Part shown: in pieces, positions 33,877 to 42,345 of the stretch | Layout of the letters: every line of letters begins with the position of its first letter | Position numbering within the stretch: the stretch's first letter is position 1 | Origin: Spiractinospora alimapuensis | GTDB lineage: Bacteria > Actinomycetota > Actinomycetes > Streptosporangiales > Streptosporangiaceae | Reading direction: 5' to 3' | NCBI RefSeq assembly: GCF_018437505.1 | Contig: NZ_CP072467.1 | Location: forward strand, 1,364,001 to 1,428,000 | DNA: 64,000 nucleotides | Translations under genes and position numbers: made by a program | Notes under the pieces: model-generated | Told to the model about the DNA's origin: nothing | Databases searched by the model: none | Seen by the model: the letters and a program-made list of their open reading frames with translations, nothing else

Positions 33877-34771
33877 CGGGGGCGCCTGTGAGGGTGGTCA
33901 TGGTGACGCCGGGGGGAAGCTGGCTCTGGTCGACTGTGACTTGGTAGTCGGTGAATGCGCGGATGGGGGTGCTGTGTTCGTTGGGGACGACCTGCACGAG
34001 GTCGGTGAGTTGGTGGGCGGGGGCTTTGCCGAATGCGTTGTCGTGGGAGAAGACGTAGAGGCCGCGTAGTGCCATCTCGCCGCGTGAGGCCGAACGGTCG
34101 TGTTCGAACATCATGGTTATGGCCTGCCAGAGGGCGTCCAGGTCGGCGGTGGTGACTCCGGTCTTGGCGGCCAGCGGGGCGCTGAAGTGGCCGATGCCGC
34201 GGTAGAGCCCGTAGGGCACGGTGTGCTTGTTGCCCATCTCCGTGGTTTCGCCCTGCTCCACGTCTCCGGCTCTGGTCTGGGTGATACGGGTGATGCCGTG
34301 TTCGAGGCCCAGGATCGGGCTGATCGATCGGGAGAAGGTGAGCTGTAGCGGGCCTTGGACCCGGCCCGCGGGCTTGTCACCGGTCGACATGACGGCGCCG
34401 AACATGCGTACGTCGAAGAAGGTGGCGCACATCCAGTCTCGTGCTCTGGGCTGATTCTCCGCGGTCTGCTTCTTGTCCTTCTTGTCACCTTGGAGGTTGA
34501 GGGCGGTGTAGGCGCGTTCGTGCTGGGTGTTGAGCGCGACCCCCGCTTCGACGTAGATGTCGAAGCCGGGTTCTCCTTCTTTGAGCAGGGCGATGGTGTT
34601 ACGGATTTTGCGTTTGATCGCGACGTCGGTGACCAAGCCCTGTCCGGTATCCGGGTCAGTGCGTGGAGCGCCACCACTGTCGGGGTCGCCGTTGGGGTTG
34701 CCGTCGCGCACGTCGAACAGGAACACGAAGTCGTGCTTACGGGTGGGGTCGAGGTGGGGTTCGCTCATCAC
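33863..34771 (-). CDS. cas7: Type I-C Cascade backbone Cas7 (Csd2)
   Basis: 302 aa. The N-terminal KHDFVFLFDVRDGNPNGDPD and GLVTDVAIKRKIRN are diagnostic for the Csd2/Cas7c family, the RNA-binding backbone subunit that polymerises along crRNA. The central GAVMSTGDKPAGRVQGPLQL, ending with SRSISPILG, is also conserved. GTG ATG at the start offers two adjacent start codons (34771 or 34768). The upstream cas8c stop overlaps. It is full length and intact. Confidence 0.95.
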   Translation of the reverse strand: MMSEPHLDPTRKHDFVFLFDVRDGNPNGDPDSGGAPRTDPDTGQGLVTDVAIKRKIRNTIALLKEGEPGFDIYVEAGVALNTQHERAYTALNLQGDKKDKKQTAENQPRARDWMCATFFDVRMFGAVMSTGDKPAGRVQGPLQLTFSRSISPILGLEHGITRITQTRAGDVEQGETTEMGNKHTVPYGLYRGIGHFSAPLAAKTGVTTADLDALWQAITMMFEHDRSASRGEMALRGLYVFSHDNAFGKAPAHQLTDLVQVVPNEHSTPIRAFTDYQVTVDQSQLPPGVTMTTLTGAPDGQQ

Positions 34772-36573
34772 TGTCCTTCGTCCTGTTGGGGCGGCGTCGC
34801 GTTGCGGCGCTGACGGTGGTCGTGGGAGTGCTGCTGGTAGTAGCCGAGGCTGAAGAGGGATTGACCTTCCTGGTCCAGCGTGCTGGGCAGAGGTTGGTCG
34901 AGTAGGTCGTGTAGGCGGCAGATCGTGTCGAAGTATGCGCGGCCGGCCGCCTCGTCTTTGCGGTTGTCGGTGTTGCGCAGGCGACGCAGGTGAGCCTGGG
35001 ACTTGTCCAGCAGTGGCTCCATGCGGGCTCGGGGTGTCGCCTTCGCCGCCGACAGCACCTTGTCCGCGATGGTGGCGTTGGGGCCCTTCTTCGTCTTCGG
35101 GTCGCGCAGGGCGCGGTACTGCAGGGATTCCAGAACCGCGAATAGTCGCCCGGCCACATAGGCGGGGTCTGTTCTCTCTTCGTTGAGCACCGCGTGGACC
35201 CTTCCGTCGTCGGTGGCGAATATGCGGTTGTAGAGCAGGCGCAGCAGGGCGGCCCTGGGATGGTCGATGCGTCCGTCGGCGCCGATGCGCTGGTTGAGGC
35301 GATGTAGCAGGACGGGTGTGGGGGTAGCGCCCCGCAGTGCGGCATGCAGCAGGTCACGCGAGGCGCGAGCGGGTTCGCTGTCAGCGATGTAACGCCATCC
35401 GTCCGCGGTGTCCTGTCCACGCCCCAGGCAGCGGGCGAGGAGCCACAGCGGCGCCTTGCGTGGGGTGTCGGAGTGCCAGTCGGTGATCTCATGGTCGTCG
35501 AACCACTGGGTGATCCGCTCCAGCGCCTGGTCCAGGGGTACGTTGATCCAGTCGCGCACGGCGACCCGGCTCTGGTGGGCCGAGAGCGTGACCGCGTGGA
35601 AGGTGTTGGTCTCCAGGCCGGTGGTGACCGGGCCGTGACGGCGAGCTTTGTGGAGTTCCGCGTAGACCGCGGCGATGTCCTCGGCATCCGCCGTGAGCAG
35701 TGAACCAAGCAGCGGCACGGGCTGGGGGTCCTTCAGCCACCACACGGTAACGGAGTCCTGCCCGCGGTAACGGTGATCGGTATCGCTCAGCAGCGCGTTG
35801 AGAACCGCGGTGGAGCGGGCCCCGCACACCTCGCACAGCGGAATGTCGTCCAACTGGATGCGGCCTCCGCGGCCTTGCGCGGGCTTGTTCACCGAGACCA
35901 GTTGGGCGTCGCGCGCCTGTGCGGTGCTGGGTACGGGGATCGCTCCGGCCTTGACTGACTCCGGCAACGAGTTCAACAGCGGGCGTTCTTCCCCGCATGA
36001 CAGGCAGGTTCCCCTTCCGGCGCGTCCCGTCTTGCGGGTGGCGACCACGCCGGCCCAGCACTGCTGCGCGGCCTCGTCCAGGTGCGGCCAGGGGCGCCCC
36101 GCGACGTTCACGGCGACCAAGTGGGAGGACTTTGCCTGTTGGGGCACACTCAGCGCGCGATGACGGCCGCTGGTGAAGAAGTTCAGGACGGCGTGGGCCG
36201 CGGGGTCGGAGGGAACGGTCTGAGCCCACTGCTGCAAGAGCTCGATGTAGGCCTCGTTGCGCCGCGCGGCCTCGTCTTCCGCCTTCTCCGTGTCCTGTTT
36301 CGGCATCCCCAGGACGTACTCCAGGGTGTCCACCAACAAGGTCGGTGGGGGCTTTGCCCCTGACCGGTAGACGTAGGGAGCGTCGAGTGTGATCCCGTTC
36401 TTGCGCTGGGTATCGGCCAGGTCACTCACACTGGGGTTTCCGTCGCCGTCGACATCGAGGAGGAAGCCGTCCTCGTCGAGGGAGATGCACCAGCGCACTG
36501 TGCGGGGGCGATAGTTGGCGGGAGGAAGTCCGTTCACATGGGGGGCGTAGTCGGCCAGGGCCTTAAGTAGCAC
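34768..36573 (-). CDS. cas8c: Type I-C large subunit Cas8c (Csd1)
   Basis: 601 aa, normal length for Csd1. It starts (GTG) MLLKALADYAPHVNGLPP, then VRWCISLDEDGFLLDV and PPPTLLVDTLEYVLGM, the conserved N-terminal Csd1 pattern. A zinc-ribbon-like pair CLSCGEERPLL and IPLCEVCGARS lies mid-protein. Cas8c recognises the PAM, and in type I-C an internal start can also supply the small subunit Cas11c. A candidate internal start was not located with confidence. It follows cas5 by 4 bp. Confidence 0.94.
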   Translation of the reverse strand: MLLKALADYAPHVNGLPPANYRPRTVRWCISLDEDGFLLDVDGDGNPSVSDLADTQRKNGITLDAPYVYRSGAKPPPTLLVDTLEYVLGMPKQDTEKAEDEAARRNEAYIELLQQWAQTVPSDPAAHAVLNFFTSGRHRALSVPQQAKSSHLVAVNVAGRPWPHLDEAAQQCWAGVVATRKTGRAGRGTCLSCGEERPLLNSLPESVKAGAIPVPSTAQARDAQLVSVNKPAQGRGGRIQLDDIPLCEVCGARSTAVLNALLSDTDHRYRGQDSVTVWWLKDPQPVPLLGSLLTADAEDIAAVYAELHKARRHGPVTTGLETNTFHAVTLSAHQSRVAVRDWINVPLDQALERITQWFDDHEITDWHSDTPRKAPLWLLARCLGRGQDTADGWRYIADSEPARASRDLLHAALRGATPTPVLLHRLNQRIGADGRIDHPRAALLRLLYNRIFATDDGRVHAVLNEERTDPAYVAGRLFAVLESLQYRALRDPKTKKGPNATIADKVLSAAKATPRARMEPLLDKSQAHLRRLRNTDNRKDEAAGRAYFDTICRLHDLLDQPLPSTLDQEGQSLFSLGYYQQHSHDHRQRRNATPPQQDEGQ

Positions 36574-36577
36574 GCGT

Positions 36578-37267
36578 TCACTCCCTGCCGCCGGTGCGCG
36601 ACGACGCGGCTCCGGGGAGCTCCGCCCCTCGCTCGGGGATAGTCATCACTCCCGAATCCATTCGCGCGTGGAACCAGCGGTAGGTCTCCTGACCACCGGA
36701 GTAGTCGATACTGTGCAGCATCGCGCCGAAATCCTCACTGCTGGCGATGGGAGGTCGCTCTGTTCGCGGAGTGAAGGACGCGGAGAACTCTCGAGTGCCC
36801 AAGAACGGCTGGGAGAAGCAGGCGCCGCGCTCCACCCGGCGGCGGAACTGATCCCGGTACTTGGCCGGCGGGGCATCAGCGTGCGGCTGCATCCGCACCT
36901 GCGCCGTGATGCGGTAGGCCACCTCACGCAGACCCGTCATCATGCGCTGGTCGCGCTTGGTCTCGGCGTCGAAGCGCACCGAGGTGTCTGCCATCGCACG
37001 GCGCACCCACTCCGAGGAGACCGTATCGGTGACCTCGTTGCGGCGTACCGAGAACCAACGGATGGGTGTGAGTACCTCGATCCGCTCGATCACGTATTGG
37101 AACTCTGGTTTCCAGAAGATCGCTTCCAGCAATCCCTTGGCCGCCGACGGCGTCATGACGGGGTAGCTGAACCGCTCCGTCTTGAACTCGGGGCGGGTGA
37201 AGCAGGCGTAGGGACCCTCGACCTCCACTACCAGAGGAGGTGTGTCGCCCTCGTGTTGTGCACTCAA
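36578..37267 (-). CDS. cas5: Type I-C Cas5d, crRNA-processing nuclease
   Basis: 229 aa RAMP protein. LVVEVEGPYACFTRPEFKTERFSYPVMTPSAAKGLLEAIFWKP, read here in overlapping parts, is the Cas5 N-terminal ferredoxin domain typical of subtype I-C. IRWFSVRRNEV and FSQPFLGTREFSASF follow. In I-C, where no Cas6 exists, Cas5d cuts pre-crRNA in the repeat and caps the 5' handle. The start is an apparent TTG at 37265-37267 overlapping the cas3 stop, with GAGGAG upstream. No cas6 gene is found in the operon, in line with this role. Confidence 0.94.
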   Translation of the reverse strand: MSAQHEGDTPPLVVEVEGPYACFTRPEFKTERFSYPVMTPSAAKGLLEAIFWKPEFQYVIERIEVLTPIRWFSVRRNEVTDTVSSEWVRRAMADTSVRFDAETKRDQRMMTGLREVAYRITAQVRMQPHADAPPAKYRDQFRRRVERGACFSQPFLGTREFSASFTPRTERPPIASSEDFGAMLHSIDYSGGQETYRWFHARMDSGVMTIPERGAELPGAASSRTGGRE

Positions 37268-39477
37268 AACACATACTCCTCACTGTCGGAGATCTCGATG
37301 CCGCGCCGCTCGTCGTAATCGCCAAGCCACTCGTGCAAGTCGCCGACGACGGGTGCCAGGAGGCCCGACGCCTTGTCGAAGGCCAGGCTCTTTGGCAAGG
37401 TCGCCATGTACGGGCGCAGTTCGCGCAGCAGCCCTCCACCGGGAACGCCCCCGCGCAGAAGCGCCAGCACCTCCTGGATGCGCTCGCGCTCTGCTTCGTA
37501 TTGCGGAGGGATGGCCACGACCGGAACTGTCTCTTCCTTGATCATCCGGAAGAGGTTGGTCACCTCGGGAAAGTTCCACTCCCTCCGGGCGTCCTGGATC
37601 TTTTCCCCGTCGTTCTCGGTGTCGGTGAGCTTGAACCGTTCCCGGTAATAGGTGTCCAAGGCGTCCAGATCGTCTGGCGTGGCTTTCCCCGGGCCGAAGA
37701 ACATTCGCGTGGCGGCCAGGGCGGCCCCGTATATGAACTCGCCCCCGCCGGACGACGCTCCCCCGTCCCCGTCGGCTAGCTCGAACACCACGACGCGGCC
37801 GCGTTCCAGCCGTCCGGAGCGGTTACAGCGCCCCGCCGCCTGCTGCATCGCCTCGGCTGTGGCGAAGGCGCGGAACACCACGGGGAAATCCAGATCGACT
37901 CCGGCCTCGACCAACTGGGTACTGACCACGGCCACCGGTGATCCGGCTGCGTTGAGCTCACTGACGTACCGCACGGTCTCTCGGCGGTGCCGGGCCACCA
38001 TACGGGTGGACAGGTGCAGTACCGGCCCCGCCGACTCGTCCCGCCGCTGCGCCACCAATGCGTGCAACTCACGCGCCTGAGCCGTGGTGTTGCACACCGT
38101 CAGGGATGCTCGACACTCTGCCACTTCCTCGGCGAGCTCCTCCCGACTCGGAGCCGGATTCAGCCACCACTCATAGTTCACCCGCTGCAGCCGGGTGTAG
38201 AGGGGCTTAGGGTCGGCGATGACCTCGCGGGCCGCCAGATCCCGCAGTGGGCTCAGCTCGAAGAACGTTGGTTGTGTCGCCGACGCGAGCAGGACGGTCA
38301 CACCGAAGTGGTCGGTCAACGTCCGCAACATCGACATGATCGGCACCAACAACCGATCCGGAAGAGCCTGAACCTCATCCAGCACGATCACCGAGCCCGC
38401 GAGTCGATGCACACGCCGCATGGCCGCGGGACGCCGGCCAAACAGAGACTCGAACAGCCGGACCGTCGTGGTCACGATGAACGGGGCGTCCCAGTTCTCA
38501 GCGGCCAAACGGGCCCACCGGCCGCCAGCACTCTTGGACGTCGCGTCCAGGTCGACCCCGCTGTGGTGCTCCAGCACCACCTCGGGCTCCCCGGGGCCCT
38601 CCAGCAACCGCCGATACTCCGCCGCGTTCTGCTCGGTGATCGACAGGTAGGGGACGGCGACAATGACCCGCCGCAACCCATGAACACGGGCATGATGCAG
38701 ACCGAAGCCCCCCGCGGCGAACGTCTTTCCCGACCCGGTCGGCGCCGGCAAGCGATAGATACCCTGCGGGCCCTGAGCCGCGGCCACCGCTTGCTCGTAC
38801 ACCCGCGCCCGGTCCCCATCCACCGGCGACGAAACCCGACGCGCCAACCGCGCCTTCAGCGCCTCCTCGTAACGCTCGACCAGCCCACCAATCGCCACCC
38901 CATGCTCCTGCCGAGGAACGCCATCGAAGTGCGCCGCGGTATCCAAATGATCGGCATCCACCACGGCGCTGAACACGAACCGCACCAGCGAATCGACGAC
39001 GAGCGCGTCGGCACCGTCCGCAGTGAGCCAGCCCGGCAAACCGGGGCCCTCCAGGATCTCCGGCACCACAGCGGCTACCCGGTCTATGGCCTCCTGTGCC
39101 GAGGACATGCCGCTCCCCTGCGCCATAGCCCGCACGTCTTGCCCAAGCTCCGAGAAAGCAGGCAACCCGCCATGGTGGCCCGCGACAACCGAGGCGAGCA
39201 CCCCCAGATCCGCACGGTGCGCCAACCAGGTACCCGCGCCCTTGTGATCCAGCCCCACCGGCCGGTTCGTGCCCTCTACCCGGCGCAGCCCGTCCTGCCA
39301 CTCACACCAGCCCTTACCGACGTCATGCACCAAACCCAAGTAGCCCGCGGTCTCCGCTGCCCTAAACGCCTCGCCGAAGCCGCCCGCACGATCACCCACC
39401 GCCCGCAGATGATCATCCAACCGGTGCCGCACACCAGCCCCATCCGCACTGTGTGCATACAGCTCATCACCGGCCAT
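37264..39477 (-). CDS. cas3: CRISPR nuclease-helicase Cas3
   Basis: 737 aa, first gene of the cas operon. The N-terminal HD nuclease shows H51-D52 in GLVHDVGKGW, DHKGAGTWLA and VAGHHGGLP. The SF2 helicase follows, with Walker A APTGSGKTFA (K251), the DExH-type box VIVLDEVQAL (about 365-372), LLASATQP (motif III) and QAAGRCNRSGR (motif VI). It degrades the target strand after Cascade recruitment. Promoter signals must lie in 39478-39639. All seven cas genes overlap or nearly touch, so this is one transcript. Confidence 0.96.
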   Translation of the reverse strand: MAGDELYAHSADGAGVRHRLDDHLRAVGDRAGGFGEAFRAAETAGYLGLVHDVGKGWCEWQDGLRRVEGTNRPVGLDHKGAGTWLAHRADLGVLASVVAGHHGGLPAFSELGQDVRAMAQGSGMSSAQEAIDRVAAVVPEILEGPGLPGWLTADGADALVVDSLVRFVFSAVVDADHLDTAAHFDGVPRQEHGVAIGGLVERYEEALKARLARRVSSPVDGDRARVYEQAVAAAQGPQGIYRLPAPTGSGKTFAAGGFGLHHARVHGLRRVIVAVPYLSITEQNAAEYRRLLEGPGEPEVVLEHHSGVDLDATSKSAGGRWARLAAENWDAPFIVTTTVRLFESLFGRRPAAMRRVHRLAGSVIVLDEVQALPDRLLVPIMSMLRTLTDHFGVTVLLASATQPTFFELSPLRDLAAREVIADPKPLYTRLQRVNYEWWLNPAPSREELAEEVAECRASLTVCNTTAQARELHALVAQRRDESAGPVLHLSTRMVARHRRETVRYVSELNAAGSPVAVVSTQLVEAGVDLDFPVVFRAFATAEAMQQAAGRCNRSGRLERGRVVVFELADGDGGASSGGGEFIYGAALAATRMFFGPGKATPDDLDALDTYYRERFKLTDTENDGEKIQDARREWNFPEVTNLFRMIKEETVPVVAIPPQYEAERERIQEVLALLRGGVPGGGLLRELRPYMATLPKSLAFDKASGLLAPVVGDLHEWLGDYDERRGIEISDSEEYVF

Positions 39478-39639
39478 GGCCCTCCCTCACGGTTGAGCAT
39501 GAGAGTAGGAGCCGGCACCGACATACCGAGGCGATACCCCAATCCTGGCCGAACTCGGCCAAACAGCCCCCGGTGACCGCTCCGAAGAGCGACACCGAGA
39601 GCGGCTGCGGGACTTTGGCCGTCGCCTTTCCGATCTTCC

Positions 39640-40407
39640 GCCACTCGAAGGACAGCGTCCAAGGTGCGGCTGCCACGGCGTTGAAGTGGGCAAGGAGACG
39701 TCCCTCGTCAGTGTTGCGATCCTCAGCCGCTCCGAAGTACGGCTGCCACCAAATACGGGGCGGTCTTCTCCTGGAACACGAACACGTTGCGATCCTCAGC
39801 CGCTCGGAAGTGCGGCTGCCACATCTCCGGGGCGTGCGCCCCCAGCCCGGCGTAGACGTTGCGATCCTCAGCCGCTCCGAAGTGCGGCTGCCACCGTGCT
39901 GCGGGTATGCCGGTGGTGGCGGCCACTCAGTTGCGATCCTCAGCCGCTCCGAAGTGCGGCTGCCACACCACCCACACCACCGCGCGCCATCCCACCCCCC
40001 ACGTTGCGATCCTCAGCCGCGCCGAAGTGCGGCTGCCACGACCTTTACGGTGCTCCGCATGCCGAGAGAGACATCGTTGCGATCCTCAGCCGCGCCGAAG
40101 TGCGGCTGCCACCTCCTCACGGTCGTCCCGAGTCTCGCCGTCGGGACCGTTGCGATCCTCAGCCGCGCCGAAGTGCGGCTGCCACCTCAGCCCCACCCAC
40201 CTGCAGACGTCTGACCACTGGGGGTTGCGATCCTCAGCCGCGCCGAAGTGCGGCTGCCACCGGCCGCTGGACCGCCTGGCCCATCCCCACCGTGGAGTTG
40301 CGATCCTCAGCCGCGCCGAAGTGCGGCTGCCACCGATCTGGTGCACCACTAGGTCCGTGGCGGTGAACGCGTTGCGATCCTCAGCCGCGCCGAAGTGCGG
40401 CTGCCAC
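39640..40407 (-). CRISPR. CRISPR array 2: ten clear repeats plus a decayed one
   Basis: Ten 37-bp repeats start at 39713, 39786, 39858, 39930, 40003, 40076, 40149, 40224, 40297 and 40371, with spacers of 35-38 bp. A decayed terminal repeat (39640-39676, only its AGGTGCGGCTGCCAC end recognisable) sits one spacer length further left. Minus-strand repeat: GTGGCAGCCGC, loop ACTTCGGA or ACTTCGGC, then GCGGCTGAGGATCGCAAC. The four leftmost clear repeats have the A-type loop and the first two carry point changes. The six right ones are uniform C-type. Decay at the left and a conserved leader block at the right set the orientation leftward. Confidence 0.95.
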
Positions 40408-40600
40408 CTGCGATTGATCAGGGACGATACCGACTTGTGGGGTCGCGGATTGCCTCGAGGGGCGACCATTACGCGCCCGATGTCCGAATCGGGGTTCGGA
40501 ACCTCCCGGGGTTTCACTGTGCACTCCAGGTTCTCAAGCCACTGACACATCCTTGCGTCTCTCGCCCTGCTCCCTCGCGATCTCCCGACCATGTTGCCTG
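40408..40600 (-). promoter_or_regulatory. Leader of CRISPR array 2
   Basis: The right flank of array 2 contains at 40500-40539 the same 40-bp block found beside array 1 (AACCTC.CGGGGTT...TGTG..CT...GGTTC.CAAGC), 92 bp from the first repeat versus 90 bp in array 1. This marks the leader end of the array and is likely where crRNA transcription starts or where Cas1-Cas2 is guided. Confidence 0.75.
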
Positions 40601-40755
40601 ACGAAACGGCTCTAGACATCCTTTCTCTCCAACGCCGCAAAGATCACCGCATCGATGAACCACAGCAAAGATTCCCGCAGTGACCTTGATGGCATGGTCG
40701 CTTTCGTCCCTCCCTTCAGGGGACAAAGTTGGTCACATCGAGGGGGCTCGACTGA

Positions 40756-41559
40756 TCACACGACTGCCCCGGCCCCTGGCACACCTGACTTCACTACCTG
40801 ATCCTCGGCGTTCTCGTCTGCTCTCCCGTTGGACCCATTCAGGAGCCCCCTCTCGCCTCGTTGTTTGACGAGGCGGCCCCAGCGGGGTTTGCGTTCGAAC
40901 TGCTCGGCCACCTCCTCCCCAGTCGGCAGTGATCCGTCCTCGCGACGGTGCGCCAGAGCCCACTCCCACGCTTCGCACTGAAGCTCGGGCGGCGAGGAAC
41001 TATCCGTGGCCACGCTCCCGACGCTCTCCTTCGACGATGACCATCCGCGTTCGTGAACAACCCGGAGATCCGGCCGATCGAGAACACCCTCAGGCTCCGA
41101 AACCGCACCCCCAGCAGCACGGTCATCGTTCGCCTGATCATCGTTGGTCTGCGTACGCACTGCATGTGCATCGCGAATGGACGCCGCACCGCGGAACTGA
41201 CGCATCAACAGCTCGTAGCTCCCGATCAGCGCCACCGACGGCCACGCGTGAATGATCCGCGACCACACCGTCGGGTCAGCCACCGCGACGTTGGCCGCCA
41301 GCGACGCCAGGCTGCCCAGGATCAGCAAGCTCCACGGCAGCACTCCCCCGCGCCGGCCCTGACGGGCATCAGCAAGCAACGTCATCGACGCCGCGACCAC
41401 CATCCCGTCCACCGACAACGGAAACAGTGCAGCACGCCATTCGGGTTCACCGTGGCGCAGCGCCAGGTCGTACATGTGGGAGTAGGAAACGACGGCCGCG
41501 ATCCCGGCCAACAGCAACACCGCGCCAATAGTGGTCCAGCGCAACACCGGACTCGACAT
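40756..41559 (-). CDS. DUF2637 (SpdB-like) membrane protein
   Basis: 267 aa. The N-terminal half has four hydrophobic segments and the DUF2637 pattern: TIGAVLLLAGIAAVVSYSHM, LALRHGEPEWRAALFPLSVDGMVVAASM (in two parts), and WPSVALIGSYELLMRQ. The C-terminal half is hydrophilic and carries an HTH-like PTGEEVAEQFERKPRWGRLVKQ stretch near the end. Such proteins accompany SpdB/Tra spread functions of actinomycete plasmids and integrative conjugative elements. Only this gene of a transfer module is present next to the right attachment site. No tra ATPase or replication gene is seen. Confidence 0.8.
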   Translation of the reverse strand: MSSPVLRWTTIGAVLLLAGIAAVVSYSHMYDLALRHGEPEWRAALFPLSVDGMVVAASMTLLADARQGRRGGVLPWSLLILGSLASLAANVAVADPTVWSRIIHAWPSVALIGSYELLMRQFRGAASIRDAHAVRTQTNDDQANDDRAAGGAVSEPEGVLDRPDLRVVHERGWSSSKESVGSVATDSSSPPELQCEAWEWALAHRREDGSLPTGEEVAEQFERKPRWGRLVKQRGERGLLNGSNGRADENAEDQVVKSGVPGAGAVV

Positions 41560-41794
41560 GGGATTGGACTCCCTTCATAGGTCATCGACCACGCGTGGGA
41601 GCCAAACGCCGGTGAGTACTACCGTGAACACGAGCCTCGGGCGACCCTGGAGATGCCCCGCGGACGCCGAAAGCGTGGAGACGAAATGGAGACGAGAACC
41701 CGGCTCAACGGAGCTCAACTACTGCGAGCGGCTCCCAACGAGGGCCCCTGACCTGCGACGCAGTACGTCGACCCAGGTCGACCGAGACGCCGAA
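41560..41794. other. Right-end non-coding part of the element
   Basis: 235 bp between the DUF2637 gene and the right tRNA-Val repeat. Only short frames without motifs are present. A small excisionase gene could be expected here or near the integrase but I cannot identify one. Confidence 0.35.
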
Positions 41795-41860
41795 CTACCT
41801 TGACACGGTAGAGGTCACTGGTTCGAATCCAGCATCGCCCACCAAAGCAGTCGCAGGTCA
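41795..41860 (+). repeat. attR: displaced tRNA-Val 3' end (66 bp)
   Basis: Direct copy of 529-594 with one mismatch (C41833 for T567). The mismatch would break the first T-stem pair of tRNA-Val, so this copy is no longer under tRNA selection. It lacks the 5' half of the tRNA and is not a gene. It is followed by a terminator-like hairpin that probably served the original tRNA-Val gene. Confidence 0.9.
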
Positions 41861-41865
41861 CGATG

Positions 41866-41923
41866 GGTCTCTCAGAGATCTCCACGGAAGGCGGAAGCCA
41901 CCGTGGGAGATGTCTGGGAGACC
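41866..41923 (+). terminator. Terminator-like hairpin after attR
   Basis: Long imperfect hairpin: GGTCTCTCAGAGATCTCC-ACGG pairs with CCGTGGGAGATGTCTGGGAGACC around a 13-base loop, followed by ATTTTCGT. It lies 5 bases after the displaced tRNA-Val end and has no counterpart after the left copy. It therefore fits as the native terminator of tRNA-Val before the element inserted. Confidence 0.7.
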
Positions 41924-41984
41924 ATTTTCGTGTCGGGGGGTGCTTTCGGCCCCTCAATGGCAGTGCTCACACGGGTGAGTTCGA

Positions 41985-42345
41985 CGACGAACGACGCCAG
42001 TCGCTCCCCCGCCCCTCCGGACCTTCGGGAGCCGCTTTCGCCCGCCTGCGCCCCTCAGCCCCAAGCATGGCCGGCCCGGTGAGTCCAAACACCCGAGCCA
42101 GTTCGTCGAATACGGACCCGCCCTTCGAGGCGGACCTGGTCGGCGCGGTACTGAGCTTCGCCGACCACGAATGCCGGATTCGCCGGGCTCCCGTCGCGGT
42201 GTCGTGGTCGGCGCAGGCCCAGGCGTAGTTGTGGCTGGCCTCGTTGACGAACCGCCGACCAGAAGCGTTGACCTGAATCGCGTGCGGCGATACCCGCTCG
42301 GTCAACGTGATCTTCGCCCGGGCAGCGGAAGTCTCGCCCCACGTG
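41985..42345 (-). pseudogene. Remnant of FAD-binding dehydrogenase
   Basis: Minus-strand frames carry disjoint pieces of the fumarate-reductase/ketosteroid-dehydrogenase-like family: SPHAIQVNASGRRFVNEASHNYAW in parts (FAD-domain hallmark RRFVNEA), then in another frame VVGEAQYRA, then SVFDELARVFGLTGPAML. At least two frameshifts separate them, and neither the N-terminal GxGxxG nor the C-terminal FAD motif is present. It is a decayed gene next to the element boundary. Confidence 0.6.

Noticed and set aside
37987-39576. 529-codon plus-strand frame opposite cas3
   Set aside because: Antisense to a complete Cas3 with all motifs, and its translation has no recognisable domain.
39686-40545. Overlapping plus-strand frames of about 230 codons in the CRISPR array
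   Set aside because: Their periodic RCDPQPRRSAAAT-like pattern is just the translated repeat.
41795-41870. Apparent second tRNA-Val
   Set aside because: Only the 3' half is present and its T-stem has a mismatch. It is the displaced attachment repeat.
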